Notes: a model not told the origin generated them from the sequence alone. Shown: positions 29,802-38,743, counted from the first letter of the stretch. The stretch: 64,000 nt of DNA from Bin80 sp965207565 (GCA_965207565.1 CBDBMQ010000006.1:1-64000); one strand, 5' to 3'. Made by a program: numbers and translations.

Positions 29802-29878
29802 GTGGCTCGCAAGAAACACACCAGTGAGATACTGCAATCAACCTGAACAACGGTATAAAAGCCCTCCAAAAAGGCATT

Positions 29879-29909
29879 GTTTCATTTTGAGTTGAAACTC
29901 TTTATTTTT
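29879..29909 (+). terminator. probable rho-independent terminator of the surface-protein gene
   Basis: A GTTTCA/TGAAAC stem of six pairs with an 8-nt loop is followed by CTCTTTATTTTTA. It lies 78 bp after the stop codon of the barrel-ended protein. Short stem, so moderate support. Confidence 0.45.
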
Positions 29910-30096
29910 AAATGTCATCCATGGATCTAAGTATCGCAACCCAGCGATGATATTGATCCGAGTTCGCCCACCGCCGGATTCGCGTTAATCGCTCCTTGAT
30001 CGTGCCATTGATGTTTTCCATCATATTGGTCGTGCGTAGGCTTTGTCGCAGTTCTTTTCCCACGCCTAACTTGTGCAGGGTGAGCGTCTCTTCCAT
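29908..30096 (-). mobile_element. IS256-family (Mutator-type) transposase C-terminal relic
   Basis: A 62-residue open frame whose content LRTTNMMENINGTIKERLTRIRRW is the conserved C-terminal block of IS256-family transposases (RTTNxxExxNxxIK). The catalytic DDE part is absent, so this is a dead remnant. It abuts the orphan tail of a second surface protein and may mark the breakpoint that removed that gene's front. Confidence 0.75.
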
Positions 30097-30598
30097 ACCC
30101 TCCCCCAGACTCCTCCGGCTACGATCACAGGGCAGGAGTCCACCAATGTAATTGCAGTATTGCAGATCACCGTGACGGACAATGATAAGGTTGTGAGCAG
30201 GGTCAGGAATACGGAGTTACCCGAGGACCTGTCCGTGCAGAGCAACTACCCCAATCCATTCCGCACGGCAACGAGAATTGTCTTTAACCTACCGGAACAG
30301 GTGTACGCCGAGGTTTTCGACCTACTTGGCCGTGTCGTCTATACGTCCCCGACGCAGCAGATGGATGCGGGCTGGGATCGTTCCCTGCCCCTGGATCTGC
30401 ACCAAACGAGCCCCGGTGTCCAGCGACAATTCGTTTGAAAAAGAAAGTTTCACACACACCTCTCCCATGCTACAAAACGTGTGAAATTTTGCAGGGCGCA
30501 CACTGCAATAAACCACTGATCATGTATATCTACCGCGTCAATGTAGAGACGGCATCTGGAATGCTCTCAAGAACCGGTCGCATCATCCAGATTCGGTA
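30097..30598 (+). pseudogene. orphan C-terminus of a Calx-beta surface protein with T9SS sorting tail
   Basis: The segment starts inside a Calx-beta-type repeat (VIAVLQITVTDNDK) and continues into SNYPNPFRTATRIVFNLPE and VFDLLGRVVYT, the hallmark of T9SS type A C-terminal sorting domains. After SPGV (about 30420) the frame is lost. The expected last strand, YIYRVNVETASG...IQIR-stop, reappears at 30524-30598. About 100 bp of foreign-looking sequence with an 8-bp inverted repeat splits the tail. Signal peptide and body are missing. It is a remnant of a second adhesin adjacent to an IS256 relic. Confidence 0.65.
30448..30486. repeat. 8-bp inverted repeat within the disrupted sorting tail
   Basis: TTTCACAC (30448-30455) and GTGTGAAA (30479-30486) form a perfect stem around 23 nt. 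It lies within the roughly 100 bp that interrupts the T9SS tail, so it could be part of a small inserted element. Confidence 0.5.
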
Positions 30599-31083
30599 AG
30601 CCCCTATGGGCTTGCATCCAAGTAGAGCATCTGGAACGCATCGGCATCGCGGCAACTGGGCAGTCCGTGATGGACGGCAACCCTCACAAGTGACTGTGTG
30701 TTGAGTATTTTGTCCATGAGAATACCGCATTTACCCTCTCGGCCTGCTTCCCTGTTGTCGCAGGAATTCGATGGAAAGATCGTCAAGATCCTCTACGGAA
30801 CCATGTTCCGTATGCACATAAGGATAAGAGCAAACCCGTCCGTAGGGAAATAAAATCAAATGATTTCTCCGCACTTGTAACGGCATAGAAATAGAAGCTG
30901 AGCCATGCAATCACTCATAGATGATCTGCTTCAATGCAACGGTACACAATCATGATCTTTGCTTATAATGGATGAGATATCTTCCTACTTTGTGATTCCC
31001 CTGCTTCTCAAAAGATGCAGCCGATGAACCGGTTGGAAAAGATTTCTGTTAGATAAGGAGAACTCGTAGATTGAGAGGATTCC
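30599..31083. other. intergenic before hydroxyproline genes, nothing recognised
   Basis: About 485 bp without a supported gene. A 60-66-codon minus-strand frame (30530-30786) has no recognisable domain. The stretch probably contains more insertion debris on the left and the promoter of the hydroxyproline operon on the right; an AAGGAGAA at about 31055 is too far (over 20 bp) from the ATG to be a standard ribosome binding site. Confidence 0.35.
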
Positions 31084-32124
31084 ATGATGCTTCCTATTGA
31101 TGCAGTTGATAATTGGCATCCCAATGGACTCACCATCAGATGCATTGACGCACATACAGAAGGAGAACCATTACGCGTAATCTTGGCAGGCTATCCTCAA
31201 CCTGCAGGTGATACGCTATTGGCACGCCGGAACGAACTGCAGACGCATCACGATGCACTGCGGACTGCCCTGATGTGGGAGCCCCGAGGGCACGCAGATA
31301 TGTACGGATGCCTGATCACGGAGCCGGTTCATGAGAATGCCGATTTTGGGGTGCTTTTCCTGCACAACGAAGGATATAGTACGATGTGCGGCCATGGGAT
31401 TATTGCCGTAACAAAGGTGGTCCTCGAAACAGGAATGCTCCCAAAATCAGAGCCTGAACCACAAGTATTGATTGATACCCCGGCGGGATTAGTCACTGCA
31501 TGGGCACGCATTGACGCGGGGCGTGTGCAATCCGTCCGCTTCAGAAATGTCCCTTCCTACGCACATGTCATGGACCAATTCATTGATCTGCCGGATATAG
31601 GGCGAATCCGGTACGATATCGGCTTTGGCGGTGCATACTATGCGTATGTAGAGGCTGAGGAGGTTGGCTTGGAAACAAGCCCCGAGCACTATAGCGACCT
31701 GATTCATGTGGGGAAGATGGTTAAGCAGGCCATCATCGCCGACCTGCCCATTGCCCATCCCTACGAACCAGATCTGGGTTTCTTGTATGGAACTGTCTTC
31801 GTCGGTGCTGCAAAATCACCGAATGCGCACAGCCGCCATGTCTGCGTTTTTGCGGACGGCGAGGTAGACCGGAGCCCCACGGGAACGGGGGTAAGCGGCC
31901 GACTCGCACTGCTGCACGCACGAGGAGAGCTTGCACTTGATGAGCGGATCAGCATTGAAAGTATCATCGGAAGCTCCTTTACGGGAATGATCGCGGAAGA
32001 GCTTCCATTTGGTCCACACAAAGCCATCATCCCCGAAATTGAAGGGCACGCATTTATTACGGGACAACACACATTTATTCTAGATCCTCAGGATCCCTTT
32101 CAAGACGGATTTCTTCTCCGATAA
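31084..32124 (+). CDS. trans-3-hydroxy-L-proline dehydratase (proline racemase family)
   Basis: 346 residues, proline-racemase fold. The first catalytic position is Cys102 in MCGHG; the second, normally Cys in racemases and 4-hydroxyproline epimerases (SPCGTG), is Thr266 in DRSPTGTG. A Cys/Thr pair is the known signature of trans-3-hydroxy-L-proline dehydratase, which yields delta-1-pyrroline-2-carboxylate. The next gene, 7 bp downstream, is of the family that reduces that product to L-proline, so the two complete a short pathway. Cytoplasmic; substrate probably from collagen-like or algal/host material. Confidence 0.88.
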   Translation: MMLPIDAVDNWHPNGLTIRCIDAHTEGEPLRVILAGYPQPAGDTLLARRNELQTHHDALRTALMWEPRGHADMYGCLITEPVHENADFGVLFLHNEGYSTMCGHGIIAVTKVVLETGMLPKSEPEPQVLIDTPAGLVTAWARIDAGRVQSVRFRNVPSYAHVMDQFIDLPDIGRIRYDIGFGGAYYAYVEAEEVGLETSPEHYSDLIHVGKMVKQAIIADLPIAHPYEPDLGFLYGTVFVGAAKSPNAHSRHVCVFADGEVDRSPTGTGVSGRLALLHARGELALDERISIESIIGSSFTGMIAEELPFGPHKAIIPEIEGHAFITGQHTFILDPQDPFQDGFLLR

Positions 32125-32131
32125 ATTCATC

Positions 32132-33115
32132 ATGCCAACACTTCGAATACTCTCACGAAAAGAGATTGCTTCCGCAATATCTATGCGGGAAGCAATTGAC
32201 CTAATGCGCGAAGGCTTTGAGGCACTCTCATCTGGACGTGCAAATGTACCCATACGTATGAACATGCCACTCGGGGAGCATGGGGAGCGTGCACTGTTTA
32301 TGCCGGCCTACTCCGCAGATCATTTGCAGGTCGGCCTGAAGATGGTGAACGTAAATCCAGCAAATCCTGAGCGCGGACTCCCCTTTATTCATGCCATTGT
32401 TACCCTTAGCGATGCACAAACCGGCACCCCCCTTGCCCTCATGGATGGTGAATTTATCACATCTCTTCGAACAGGTGCAGGCGCGGGATTGGCTACAGAA
32501 GTCCTCGCACGCCCAGCATCATCCGTTTTGGCAATCTTTGGTACTGGAGTTCAGGCATATACCCAAGTGGACGCGATCTGTACGGTGCGTCCGATCAAAA
32601 AAATTATTGTCTTTGGCCGCTCTCCCCAAAACACAGAGAGGTTCATAGAAAAAATAGAACGCCGCCATGGCATCACTACCACCAGAGCGAAGGAGCCGGG
32701 AGAGCTTGCCAAAGCAGATGTTGTCTGTACTGCTACGACATCCATGACACCTGTCTTTTCATCTCAACATCTTTCACCGGGAACACATATTAACGGAATT
32801 GGATCCTATCGACCTGATATGACAGAGATTCCTGCTGATGTAGTGGCACAAGCAAAGATGATTGTAGATCAACGTGAGGCATGTCTCAGAGAGGCGGGCG
32901 ATCTTATCGTACCGATTCAACATGGACATTTTGATGCGTCAGATATTCATGGGGAATTGGGAGAGATTCTGATCGGCCATCTCCAAGGTCGCACCAGTGA
33001 TTCTGAAATCACTTTTTTCAAGTCTGTGGGCAATGCGATCCAGGATCTCGTGGTAGCCAGCTTTTTGGAAAAGCGAGCTCGTGAGATGAAGATCGGCACC
33101 GAGGTGACGCTGTGA
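32132..33115 (+). CDS. delta-1-pyrroline-2-carboxylate reductase (ornithine cyclodeaminase/mu-crystallin family)
   Basis: 327 residues with the mu-crystallin-type arrangement: an N-terminal substrate domain (REGFEALSSGRANVP), a conserved catalytic-lysine region (QVGLKMVNVNP), and an NAD(P)-binding Rossmann loop AIFGTGVQA at about residues 133-141. It ends with the family GxIRPDM-type stretch, here GIGSYRPDM. On its own the family also covers ornithine cyclodeaminase and alanine dehydrogenase. Tight coupling (7-bp gap) to a trans-3-hydroxyproline dehydratase makes the pyrroline-2-carboxylate reductase role the best call. Confidence 0.85.
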   Translation: MPTLRILSRKEIASAISMREAIDLMREGFEALSSGRANVPIRMNMPLGEHGERALFMPAYSADHLQVGLKMVNVNPANPERGLPFIHAIVTLSDAQTGTPLALMDGEFITSLRTGAGAGLATEVLARPASSVLAIFGTGVQAYTQVDAICTVRPIKKIIVFGRSPQNTERFIEKIERRHGITTTRAKEPGELAKADVVCTATTSMTPVFSSQHLSPGTHINGIGSYRPDMTEIPADVVAQAKMIVDQREACLREAGDLIVPIQHGHFDASDIHGELGEILIGHLQGRTSDSEITFFKSVGNAIQDLVVASFLEKRAREMKIGTEVTL

Positions 33116-33282
33116 TACGACGGTTGCCTCCCAAAGCGGATATGGAAGCCGGAGAATGCAATTCATCTATTCATTGGAATACGCCCCCAAGATCCAAGCG
33201 CTGCGAAATATGTGCCCCTCCCGGCACTGCGTATTCCATTTCAAGTGAGCAGAGCCTAATGCCCTCTTAGCCCGAGCCTGTC

Positions 33283-33624
33283 TCAACGATCTATTTTCTC
33301 AATACTGATCACAGACACCGGCATTCCCCACATCACGGTTGTCATTACACCAGGCTTGAGGCTAAGTACAAACCTTACGGCTGTACCATCTACCTGTAGT
33401 TCTTCATCAAGTGGATTAAGGGGATAATATCGCGTACCTCCTTGATCTATAATACCAAAAAATCCACCCTCAAAATTATTCCATACAATCTCCCCGGTCC
33501 CTTGAATTTCATTACTCATGACTTTTTCCTCTGGATCAATCGTTTCTGTGTTGGTATCGGATACATGACTCGTCTGGCAGGATGCCGCCAGCGTTGTCAA
33601 AAGAATGAGTACGATCAGTCGCAT
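33283..33624 (-). CDS. small predicted lipoprotein, unknown function
   Basis: A 113-residue protein with a lipoprotein signal: RLIVLILLTTLAASC, with the lipobox Cys at residue 16. After a Thr/Glu-rich linker comes a short beta-rich domain (GTGEIVWNNFEGGFFGIID...) reminiscent of small OB-like domains. I do not recognise a family. It begins 5 bp after the mnmA stop on the same strand and may be co-transcribed. Probably membrane-anchored in the periplasm. Confidence 0.65.
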   Translation of the reverse strand: MRLIVLILLTTLAASCQTSHVSDTNTETIDPEEKVMSNEIQGTGEIVWNNFEGGFFGIIDQGGTRYYPLNPLDEELQVDGTAVRFVLSLKPGVMTTVMWGMPVSVISIEKIDR

Positions 33625-33629
33625 TCGTC

Positions 33630-34760
33630 TCAGTTTTGGGATGCCGCTATCTTGTCCGCTCCCTCAAAAACACGCTGGATCCAGCCACCAGCCAATAGAT
33701 CCTCTCCTTCATACACGACGACGGACTGACCTGGAGTAATTGCCGCCCGTGACTCCATAAACGACACCTGAAGCTCATTAGCCGATGCCTGCTGTACCAG
33801 ACAAGGGGCTCCGGGATCATTATAGCGAATCTTGGCCATAGCAGGTTGCTCTTTTAAGATTGACGGATACTTTACAAAGTTAGTCTTATCTGCAATCAAC
33901 GTCTGTTTGAATAATTCTTCCCGCGGGCCTACTGTAATTGTATTGGTTTCTGGATCAATTGCAGAGACATAGGCTGGATAACCAAGTGCAAGATGTAATC
34001 CATGCCGCTGTCCAATGGTATAGAATGGGTATCCCTCGTGACGCCCAACTTCTGTACCATCCGAAAGAACGATTGGCCCGTTACTTACCCGCTGATTCAG
34101 CTCAGGCACACGATCACGTAAAAATCGCCTGTAATCATTATCTGGAATGAAGCAAATTTCATAGGAGTCTGGTTTATTAGCCACCCCCGTCAGTCCGAAT
34201 TCAGCGGCAAGCTCTCGAATCTTCGGTTTTTCATAGTGACCAAGGGGAAAGATGGTACGGGCCAGTTGTTCTTGTGGGAGCCCCCAGAGTGCATAACTCT
34301 GATCTTTTTTCTTATCCAACCCGCAGGACAATATAAACCGCCCTTCCTCTTCGCGGACCCGGGCATAATGACCGGTCGCGATTTGCGGGCACTCCAAGTC
34401 ATCTGCCCGCCGCAATAGCGCATCCCACTTAATATGCGTATTGCAAAGAACACACGGGTTTGGCGTCCGCCCTGCCAAGTATTCTTCCGTAAACCGCTCA
34501 ATGACCCAATCCCCGAACTCCTTCCGGATATCAACAATAAAATGTGTAAATCCATGGGTCAAGGCAATCTGCCTCGCATCGTTCATGGACTCTAGCGTAC
34601 AGCATCCAACTTCTTTATCACTGCGCCGGGAAGCACTTCCACTGTAATCCCATGTTTTCATGGTGAGCCCGATCACCTCGTACCCTTGCTTATGAAGAAG
34701 CACTGCAGCAACCGAAGAATCAACTCCCCCGCTCATGGCAACGAGTACTCTGGGCTTCAT
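33630..34760 (-). CDS. mnmA: tRNA-specific 2-thiouridylase MnmA
   Basis: A PP-loop ATPase that thiolates U34 in tRNA-Lys/Glu/Gln. The ATP loop SGGVDSS is at residues 10-16 from the ATG at 34760; the longer frame back to 34793 overlaps the upstream SDR and lacks family support. The catalytic Cys pair lies in TPNPCVLCN and in the YEICF segment. Length is about 376 residues, normal. The ATG is 1 bp beyond the stop codon of the SDR gene (34762-34764), so translation is probably coupled. Confidence 0.95.
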   Translation of the reverse strand: MKPRVLVAMSGGVDSSVAAVLLHKQGYEVIGLTMKTWDYSGSASRRSDKEVGCCTLESMNDARQIALTHGFTHFIVDIRKEFGDWVIERFTEEYLAGRTPNPCVLCNTHIKWDALLRRADDLECPQIATGHYARVREEEGRFILSCGLDKKKDQSYALWGLPQEQLARTIFPLGHYEKPKIRELAAEFGLTGVANKPDSYEICFIPDNDYRRFLRDRVPELNQRVSNGPIVLSDGTEVGRHEGYPFYTIGQRHGLHLALGYPAYVSAIDPETNTITVGPREELFKQTLIADKTNFVKYPSILKEQPAMAKIRYNDPGAPCLVQQASANELQVSFMESRAAITPGQSVVVYEGEDLLAGGWIQRVFEGADKIAASQN

Positions 34761-34761
34761 C

Positions 34762-35574
34762 TTACAGTACGTGCTTGGAGTATCCACCATCAATGGGCAG
34801 TGCTACGCCCGTGATAAAGCCAGCCTGTTTGCTGGCTAAAAATGTGGCTGCAGCCGCAAATTCCGAAGGCTCTCCTAGGCGTTTTAGAGAAGCTTGCATG
34901 GCCCATCCCTCTTCCACCTCCTCCTTTGTCTTCCCTTCCTGATCCATCAGGAAGTCTACCAAATGTTGCAGGCGCTCGGTCCTGGTGAAACCCGGCAGAA
35001 GCGTATTAACTGTAATCCCTTCTTTCCCAACTTCCTCGGATAACGTTTTGGCAAAGCCTTGCACACCAGCCCTGGATGTATTGGACAGATAAAGAGAACC
35101 AATCGGCTGCTTCGCAGCGATTGAGGTGAGCATCAGAATTCGAGCATGCTGGTGCTCATGTGCCGCTCTACGTAGATGCGGAAGTGCATGACGACACAAA
35201 TTGATGGTACTCAATAAATTCAACTCAATGCCTTCCTTCCAGTCCTCCCCACTGAAATCATCAATCAATCCCGTTTTTGGCCCGCCAGCATTTGTGAATA
35301 GAATATGCAGGCGACCAAATTTTTGCACGGATTTATGGATCGCAAGACGTACCTGTGATTCTTGCGTCACATCACACACTGTTGGGAAAATTTTCTCGGT
35401 GTCAGCCCAGTCATTTTTCAGGATTAACGCTGCCGCGCTGTTGATTCGATCCTCATCGCGAGAGCATATGGTTATATCACAACCCTCACGCGCCAGTGCA
35501 ATCGCGGTAGCGAGTCCCAACCCGCTACTGGCACCAGCTATAAAGGCTGCCTTTCCTTCAAGTCCAAGATTCAT
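34762..35574 (-). CDS. SDR-family oxidoreductase with atypical active site
   Basis: A short-chain dehydrogenase of 270 residues. It has the N-terminal NAD(P) loop GASSGLG (residues 15-21), NAG at about 94-96, and a C-terminal PIDGG. The catalytic segment is MLTSIA...LYLSNTSRAG: the Tyr is present but the Lys of YxxxK is replaced (Y-L-S-N-T). A subgroup of SDRs with LSNxxR in this place is known, so it may be a distinct enzyme or a weak reductase. Substrate unknown. It directly precedes mnmA. Confidence 0.85.
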   Translation of the reverse strand: MNLGLEGKAAFIAGASSGLGLATAIALAREGCDITICSRDEDRINSAAALILKNDWADTEKIFPTVCDVTQESQVRLAIHKSVQKFGRLHILFTNAGGPKTGLIDDFSGEDWKEGIELNLLSTINLCRHALPHLRRAAHEHQHARILMLTSIAAKQPIGSLYLSNTSRAGVQGFAKTLSEEVGKEGITVNTLLPGFTRTERLQHLVDFLMDQEGKTKEEVEEGWAMQASLKRLGEPSEFAAAATFLASKQAGFITGVALPIDGGYSKHVL

Positions 35575-35856
35575 AATCTCTGTTCACTGTTGCATTAGCC
35601 ACTTGTAACGCACTTCACGGCAGGATGGCCCAATTTTGAATAATGGTTGGCAGGTTTCAGCTTTGGTCTTATTTCTTCCTGTCTCTACCTCTGAAGTACT
35701 TGCAGATAAGACCATACTCGATATGCCATGAGTATGCACGGCATCGAAAAGCAATTACCATTCCACTTGCACCCGGATCAATCGGGCCCGATAACCGAGG
35801 CCCATTCCTTCGCCTTTGACTCGGGCTTCAGATACGTCATCAGGAAAACCGACATC
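35575..35856. other. intergenic between apt and the SDR gene
   Basis: About 280 bp; no supported gene. It likely contains the promoter of the SDR-mnmA-lipoprotein unit on the minus strand. Confidence 0.35.
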
Positions 35857-36384
35857 CTACATCCGGATCACGGAACGCACTTTCTCTTTGTACCTCAGCT
35901 TTGTTCTACCCTCCAGTTCTATTATTTCTACCAAGAATGAAAGGCCTATGATTTCCCCTGCACTTCGATCTACCAGATCCTCCACAGCGGCTGCTGTACC
36001 ACCAGTCGCAAGTACATCATCGTGGATGAGTACCCGGTCACTTGGTCGTATCGAATCTCGATGCATCTCCAACGTGTCTGAACCATATTCGAGGTCATAG
36101 GAGACACTGTAGGTCTGGCGAGGCAACTTTCCTTCCTTCCGAACAGGGATAAAACCAGCTCCCAGCTCAAGTGCAATCATAGGGGCCATGACGAATCCTC
36201 GAGATTCTACTCCGACTACCTTTGTAATATTTTCCCCCTTGAATGGGAGAACTAGTTCCTCGACCGCCAACTTCAGGAGGGACATCTTGGATAAGACGGG
36301 GGTGATATCCTTGAAATCAATTCCGCGCTTTGGAAAATCTGGAACTGTTCGAATCGCTTGCTTAAGTATGTCTATCGAATTCAT
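35857..36384 (-). CDS. apt: adenine phosphoribosyltransferase
   Basis: Purine salvage enzyme (adenine + PRPP to AMP). 175 residues, normal length. It opens with IRTVPDFPKRGIDFKDITP, a diagnostic Apt stretch. The PRPP-binding loop VLIHDDVLATGGTA lies near residues 118-131, and ESRGF near 60 is the substrate loop. It stands alone on the minus strand. Confidence 0.95.
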   Translation of the reverse strand: MNSIDILKQAIRTVPDFPKRGIDFKDITPVLSKMSLLKLAVEELVLPFKGENITKVVGVESRGFVMAPMIALELGAGFIPVRKEGKLPRQTYSVSYDLEYGSDTLEMHRDSIRPSDRVLIHDDVLATGGTAAAVEDLVDRSAGEIIGLSFLVEIIELEGRTKLRYKEKVRSVIRM

Positions 36385-36790
36385 GTCAATGATCGCTTTC
36401 GACCTTTCATATCCGTGGATAAATCAGAATCCATCTCTTTGCCACACTATAATTTGAGAATGAATGTCTGCACATCCCGTGATTGTATACCGTGGAGCAT
36501 CTTACATGCAACTGACAGCACAATTGTTGCCACAAAGTAAGAAAATTTCTCCGAGTAACGGAAATTTCTTTGACCTGCATGAATAGTTAGAACAGTTCAG
36601 GCAGATCACTGCCGCATAAGCTCCTTTTCTGGCATGCAAACGAATGCAGAATGCCCCGATGCAGGGCATTCAATCCGATTCCATCTGCAGTTCTGCTTCT
36701 GAAGGCTTGATTACAGAGATCCGATCACCTCCCTTCCGGAATCATCGACTCCGCAAGGGTATGATCTATGCAAATCCCGATGCAGACGAA
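36385..36790. other. intergenic between the sigma-factor operon and apt
   Basis: About 405 bp with no supported gene. It contains one clear hairpin (36649-36671) and, at its left end, presumably the apt promoter. Confidence 0.35.
36649..36671. terminator. perfect 8-bp hairpin downstream of the sigma-factor operon
   Basis: GAATGCCC and GGGCATTC pair perfectly around a 7-nt loop. It lies 120 bp beyond the last gene of the minus-strand sigma operon. No T-run follows in that direction, so it may be a processing or protein-binding site rather than a terminator. Confidence 0.4.
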
Positions 36791-37804
36791 TTACCAGCGA
36801 TACGATGATCCGCGGCCGAGAAGCTGGTTGATGCGATCTTTAATAATCACTTCCCGATTGCTTTGACGCTCTTCCATGATCTTACTCTGCTCTTCTATAT
36901 CACTGCGTTTCTGGTCAAGTTCCTTCATCTTCATGGCCTGTTTATGGTCAAATATTTTCTCCAGTTGCGCTCGGAGCATCTCCTCTTTTTCGCTATAGGT
37001 TTCCTCATCCGCCTGACGTAACTGCTGCGCTAATCGCCGCGCTTCTACTTCCATCTCTCGCAGTTCTCTTGAATCTCCATGTTCCTCGTGCACATCACGT
37101 CCTCTCATTCGTTCTCGGGACCCAGATCTATGGTGAAGTCGATGACGCATCTGGTGTCCGGCATGGGCTCGACGCATTCTTATTCTGTGATCTCCTCCCG
37201 TCACAGCACTTACCACCGTCGTATCTCCATCGGAGTTAACGATAATCCCCTGCCCTATGTAGACTTCCCCCTCACGATCTCCTCTCCAACTGCGCCTTGG
37301 ACCTTCATGCATGACAAGTATTGTGTCACCGTCTGCACTAATGATCTCCATATGGACTTCCTGCTCACGATCTCCTCTCCAACTGCGCCTTGGTCCTTCA
37401 TGCGTGACAGTTATTGTGTCACCGTCTGCACTAATAATCTCCCGCTCTATATGGACTTCCCGCTCACGACCTCCTCTCCAATTGCGTCTCGGAGATCTCT
37501 TGGTAACAGCTATCGTGTCACCATCTGCGCTAATGATTACATCCTCCTCTATGTGCCTTGGGGATGTTATGTCCATGTGCTCCCGAAATCCCCTCGTAAC
37601 AATCCTTGTATCGCCATCTGCACTAATAATCACACGTCTCCAGCTGGGCCTTGGACCTTCATGCGTGACAAACATCGTATCGCCATCTGCACTAATGATT
37701 ACCTCCTTCTCTACGCGAAGGGAATCCCGCTGTGCCTCGGCATTTTGGGCTATCATCAAAAATGACATCAAAAAAATGGCGCCCAATGCAAAAAACTGTT
37801 TCAT
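36791..37804 (-). CDS. exported protein with ISADGDT repeats and C-terminal coiled coil, unknown function
   Basis: The best start is the ATG at 37804, giving signal peptide KQFFALGAIFLMSFLMIA ending near AEAQ. The mature protein has about six repeats of roughly 30 residues. Each begins IISADGDTxxVTHEGPRR and continues in Arg/Trp/Glu-rich sequence (SWRGDREREV). A His/Arg-rich stretch follows, then a long coiled coil (about 225-335) ending RINQLLGRG. The C-terminal 60 residues align with those of the next upstream gene (LRAQLEKIFDHKQ versus LRAKLEEIFLMKQ; RINQLLG versus RLDELLG). I recognise no family. Last gene of an ECF sigma/anti-sigma operon; envelope sensing is only a guess. Confidence 0.8.
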   Translation of the reverse strand: MKQFFALGAIFLMSFLMIAQNAEAQRDSLRVEKEVIISADGDTMFVTHEGPRPSWRRVIISADGDTRIVTRGFREHMDITSPRHIEEDVIISADGDTIAVTKRSPRRNWRGGREREVHIEREIISADGDTITVTHEGPRRSWRGDREQEVHMEIISADGDTILVMHEGPRRSWRGDREGEVYIGQGIIVNSDGDTTVVSAVTGGDHRIRMRRAHAGHQMRHRLHHRSGSRERMRGRDVHEEHGDSRELREMEVEARRLAQQLRQADEETYSEKEEMLRAQLEKIFDHKQAMKMKELDQKRSDIEEQSKIMEERQSNREVIIKDRINQLLGRGSSYRW

Positions 37805-37863
37805 GACTAAAATTCGTTTGTATGTATGGTAGTGACGGATTACTTCGCTTAGATGCACTGCAT

Positions 37864-38730
37864 TTACTGCCTTGTTCCCAGCAGTTCATCCAAGCGAGCA
37901 TCTATTAGACGATCCATAGCCCGAGATCTTTCCTTTAACCGCCTTTCCATCCTTTCAAGTTCTGTTTCCAGATGTTGTATCTCCATGCGCCGGTTTTCCT
38001 GCTTCATGAGAAATATTTCTTCTAGCTTTGCTCTTAGTTGCTCAATCGCTTCATCACGTTCCGCATTGTTGTTAAGAGCTCGAATCCGTCCAGCCATCTC
38101 TGCAACTTCGGCTTCTTCCCGCCACTCATGCCGCAGTAATTCAAATAGCTCACCGCTTGTATTCTGAACATTTGCCAAATAATTTGAGAGTTCAAGCATT
38201 CTCGTTGCATCCTGCACACTAGAAGCCATCTCCTGTGATTTTGCTGATTGTGCAACAATTTCATCTTGCGACTTTGATACAACTCCAGTAAATTCTATAG
38301 TTTGGCGAGGATTGAGCTCCATTGCAGGGGCAGATGAAACCATCCCCGCAAGCTGTCGGAACATCATCTCTGCAAGACCATGTACATCCGGCGCTCCAGA
38401 TTCTATCGTTGTATAGGTGCCATCCGGCCCGATGTACAACTTGAAGCCCACTGGCCCACTTTTATCCGCTTTCGTAACACGATCCTGCCAGATTTCAAAG
38501 CGGGTTCCGTTGATTTCAACCCACATTGGAAAGGGACCGCTTGACTGCAAACTGAATTCTACCTCCCCTAGGTCCAGTTCCTCCGGTAAAGCGTCAACAT
38601 CTATGGGTTCCCCATTCACTCTTAGCTCCCCTTCCACACGTTCAACACGGATGGACTGCGATTGAGCATTCCCCGCAAAGAATGCAATCAATAAGAGTAT
38701 CAGATAACGAGTAGGTACGATTGGTTTCAT
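37864..38730 (-). CDS. exported coiled-coil protein, paralogous C-terminus to its neighbour, unknown function
   Basis: From the ATG at 38730: signal peptide (PTRYLILLLIAFFAGNAQSQ), then a beta-rich N-terminal domain of about 110 residues (RVERVEGELRVNGEPIDVD; WVEINGTRFEIW; VGFKLYIGPDGTYTTIES). A helical half follows, ending in a coiled coil with LRAKLEEIFLMKQ and RLDELLG. The last 60 residues match the downstream ISADGDT protein. It lies 13 bp after the anti-sigma stop and 59 bp before the next start, so it is in the same operon. The helical ending recalls Spy/CpxP-like periplasmic sensors only in general style. Confidence 0.78.
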   Translation of the reverse strand: MKPIVPTRYLILLLIAFFAGNAQSQSIRVERVEGELRVNGEPIDVDALPEELDLGEVEFSLQSSGPFPMWVEINGTRFEIWQDRVTKADKSGPVGFKLYIGPDGTYTTIESGAPDVHGLAEMMFRQLAGMVSSAPAMELNPRQTIEFTGVVSKSQDEIVAQSAKSQEMASSVQDATRMLELSNYLANVQNTSGELFELLRHEWREEAEVAEMAGRIRALNNNAERDEAIEQLRAKLEEIFLMKQENRRMEIQHLETELERMERRLKERSRAMDRLIDARLDELLGTRQ

Positions 38731-38743
38731 TGGATTTTGATGG

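Noticed and set aside
23750..29877. Many long antisense open frames opposite the surface-protein gene
   Set aside because: They arise from the GC-skewed repeat codons of the coding strand and have no independent start or domain.
29908..30096. Intact insertion sequence
   Set aside because: Only the transposase C-terminal block is present; no catalytic part, second end or inverted repeats could be seen.
31084..32124. Proline racemase or 4-hydroxyproline 2-epimerase
   Set aside because: The second catalytic Cys is Thr (SPTGTG), the mark of trans-3-hydroxyproline dehydratase; the coupled reductase supports this.
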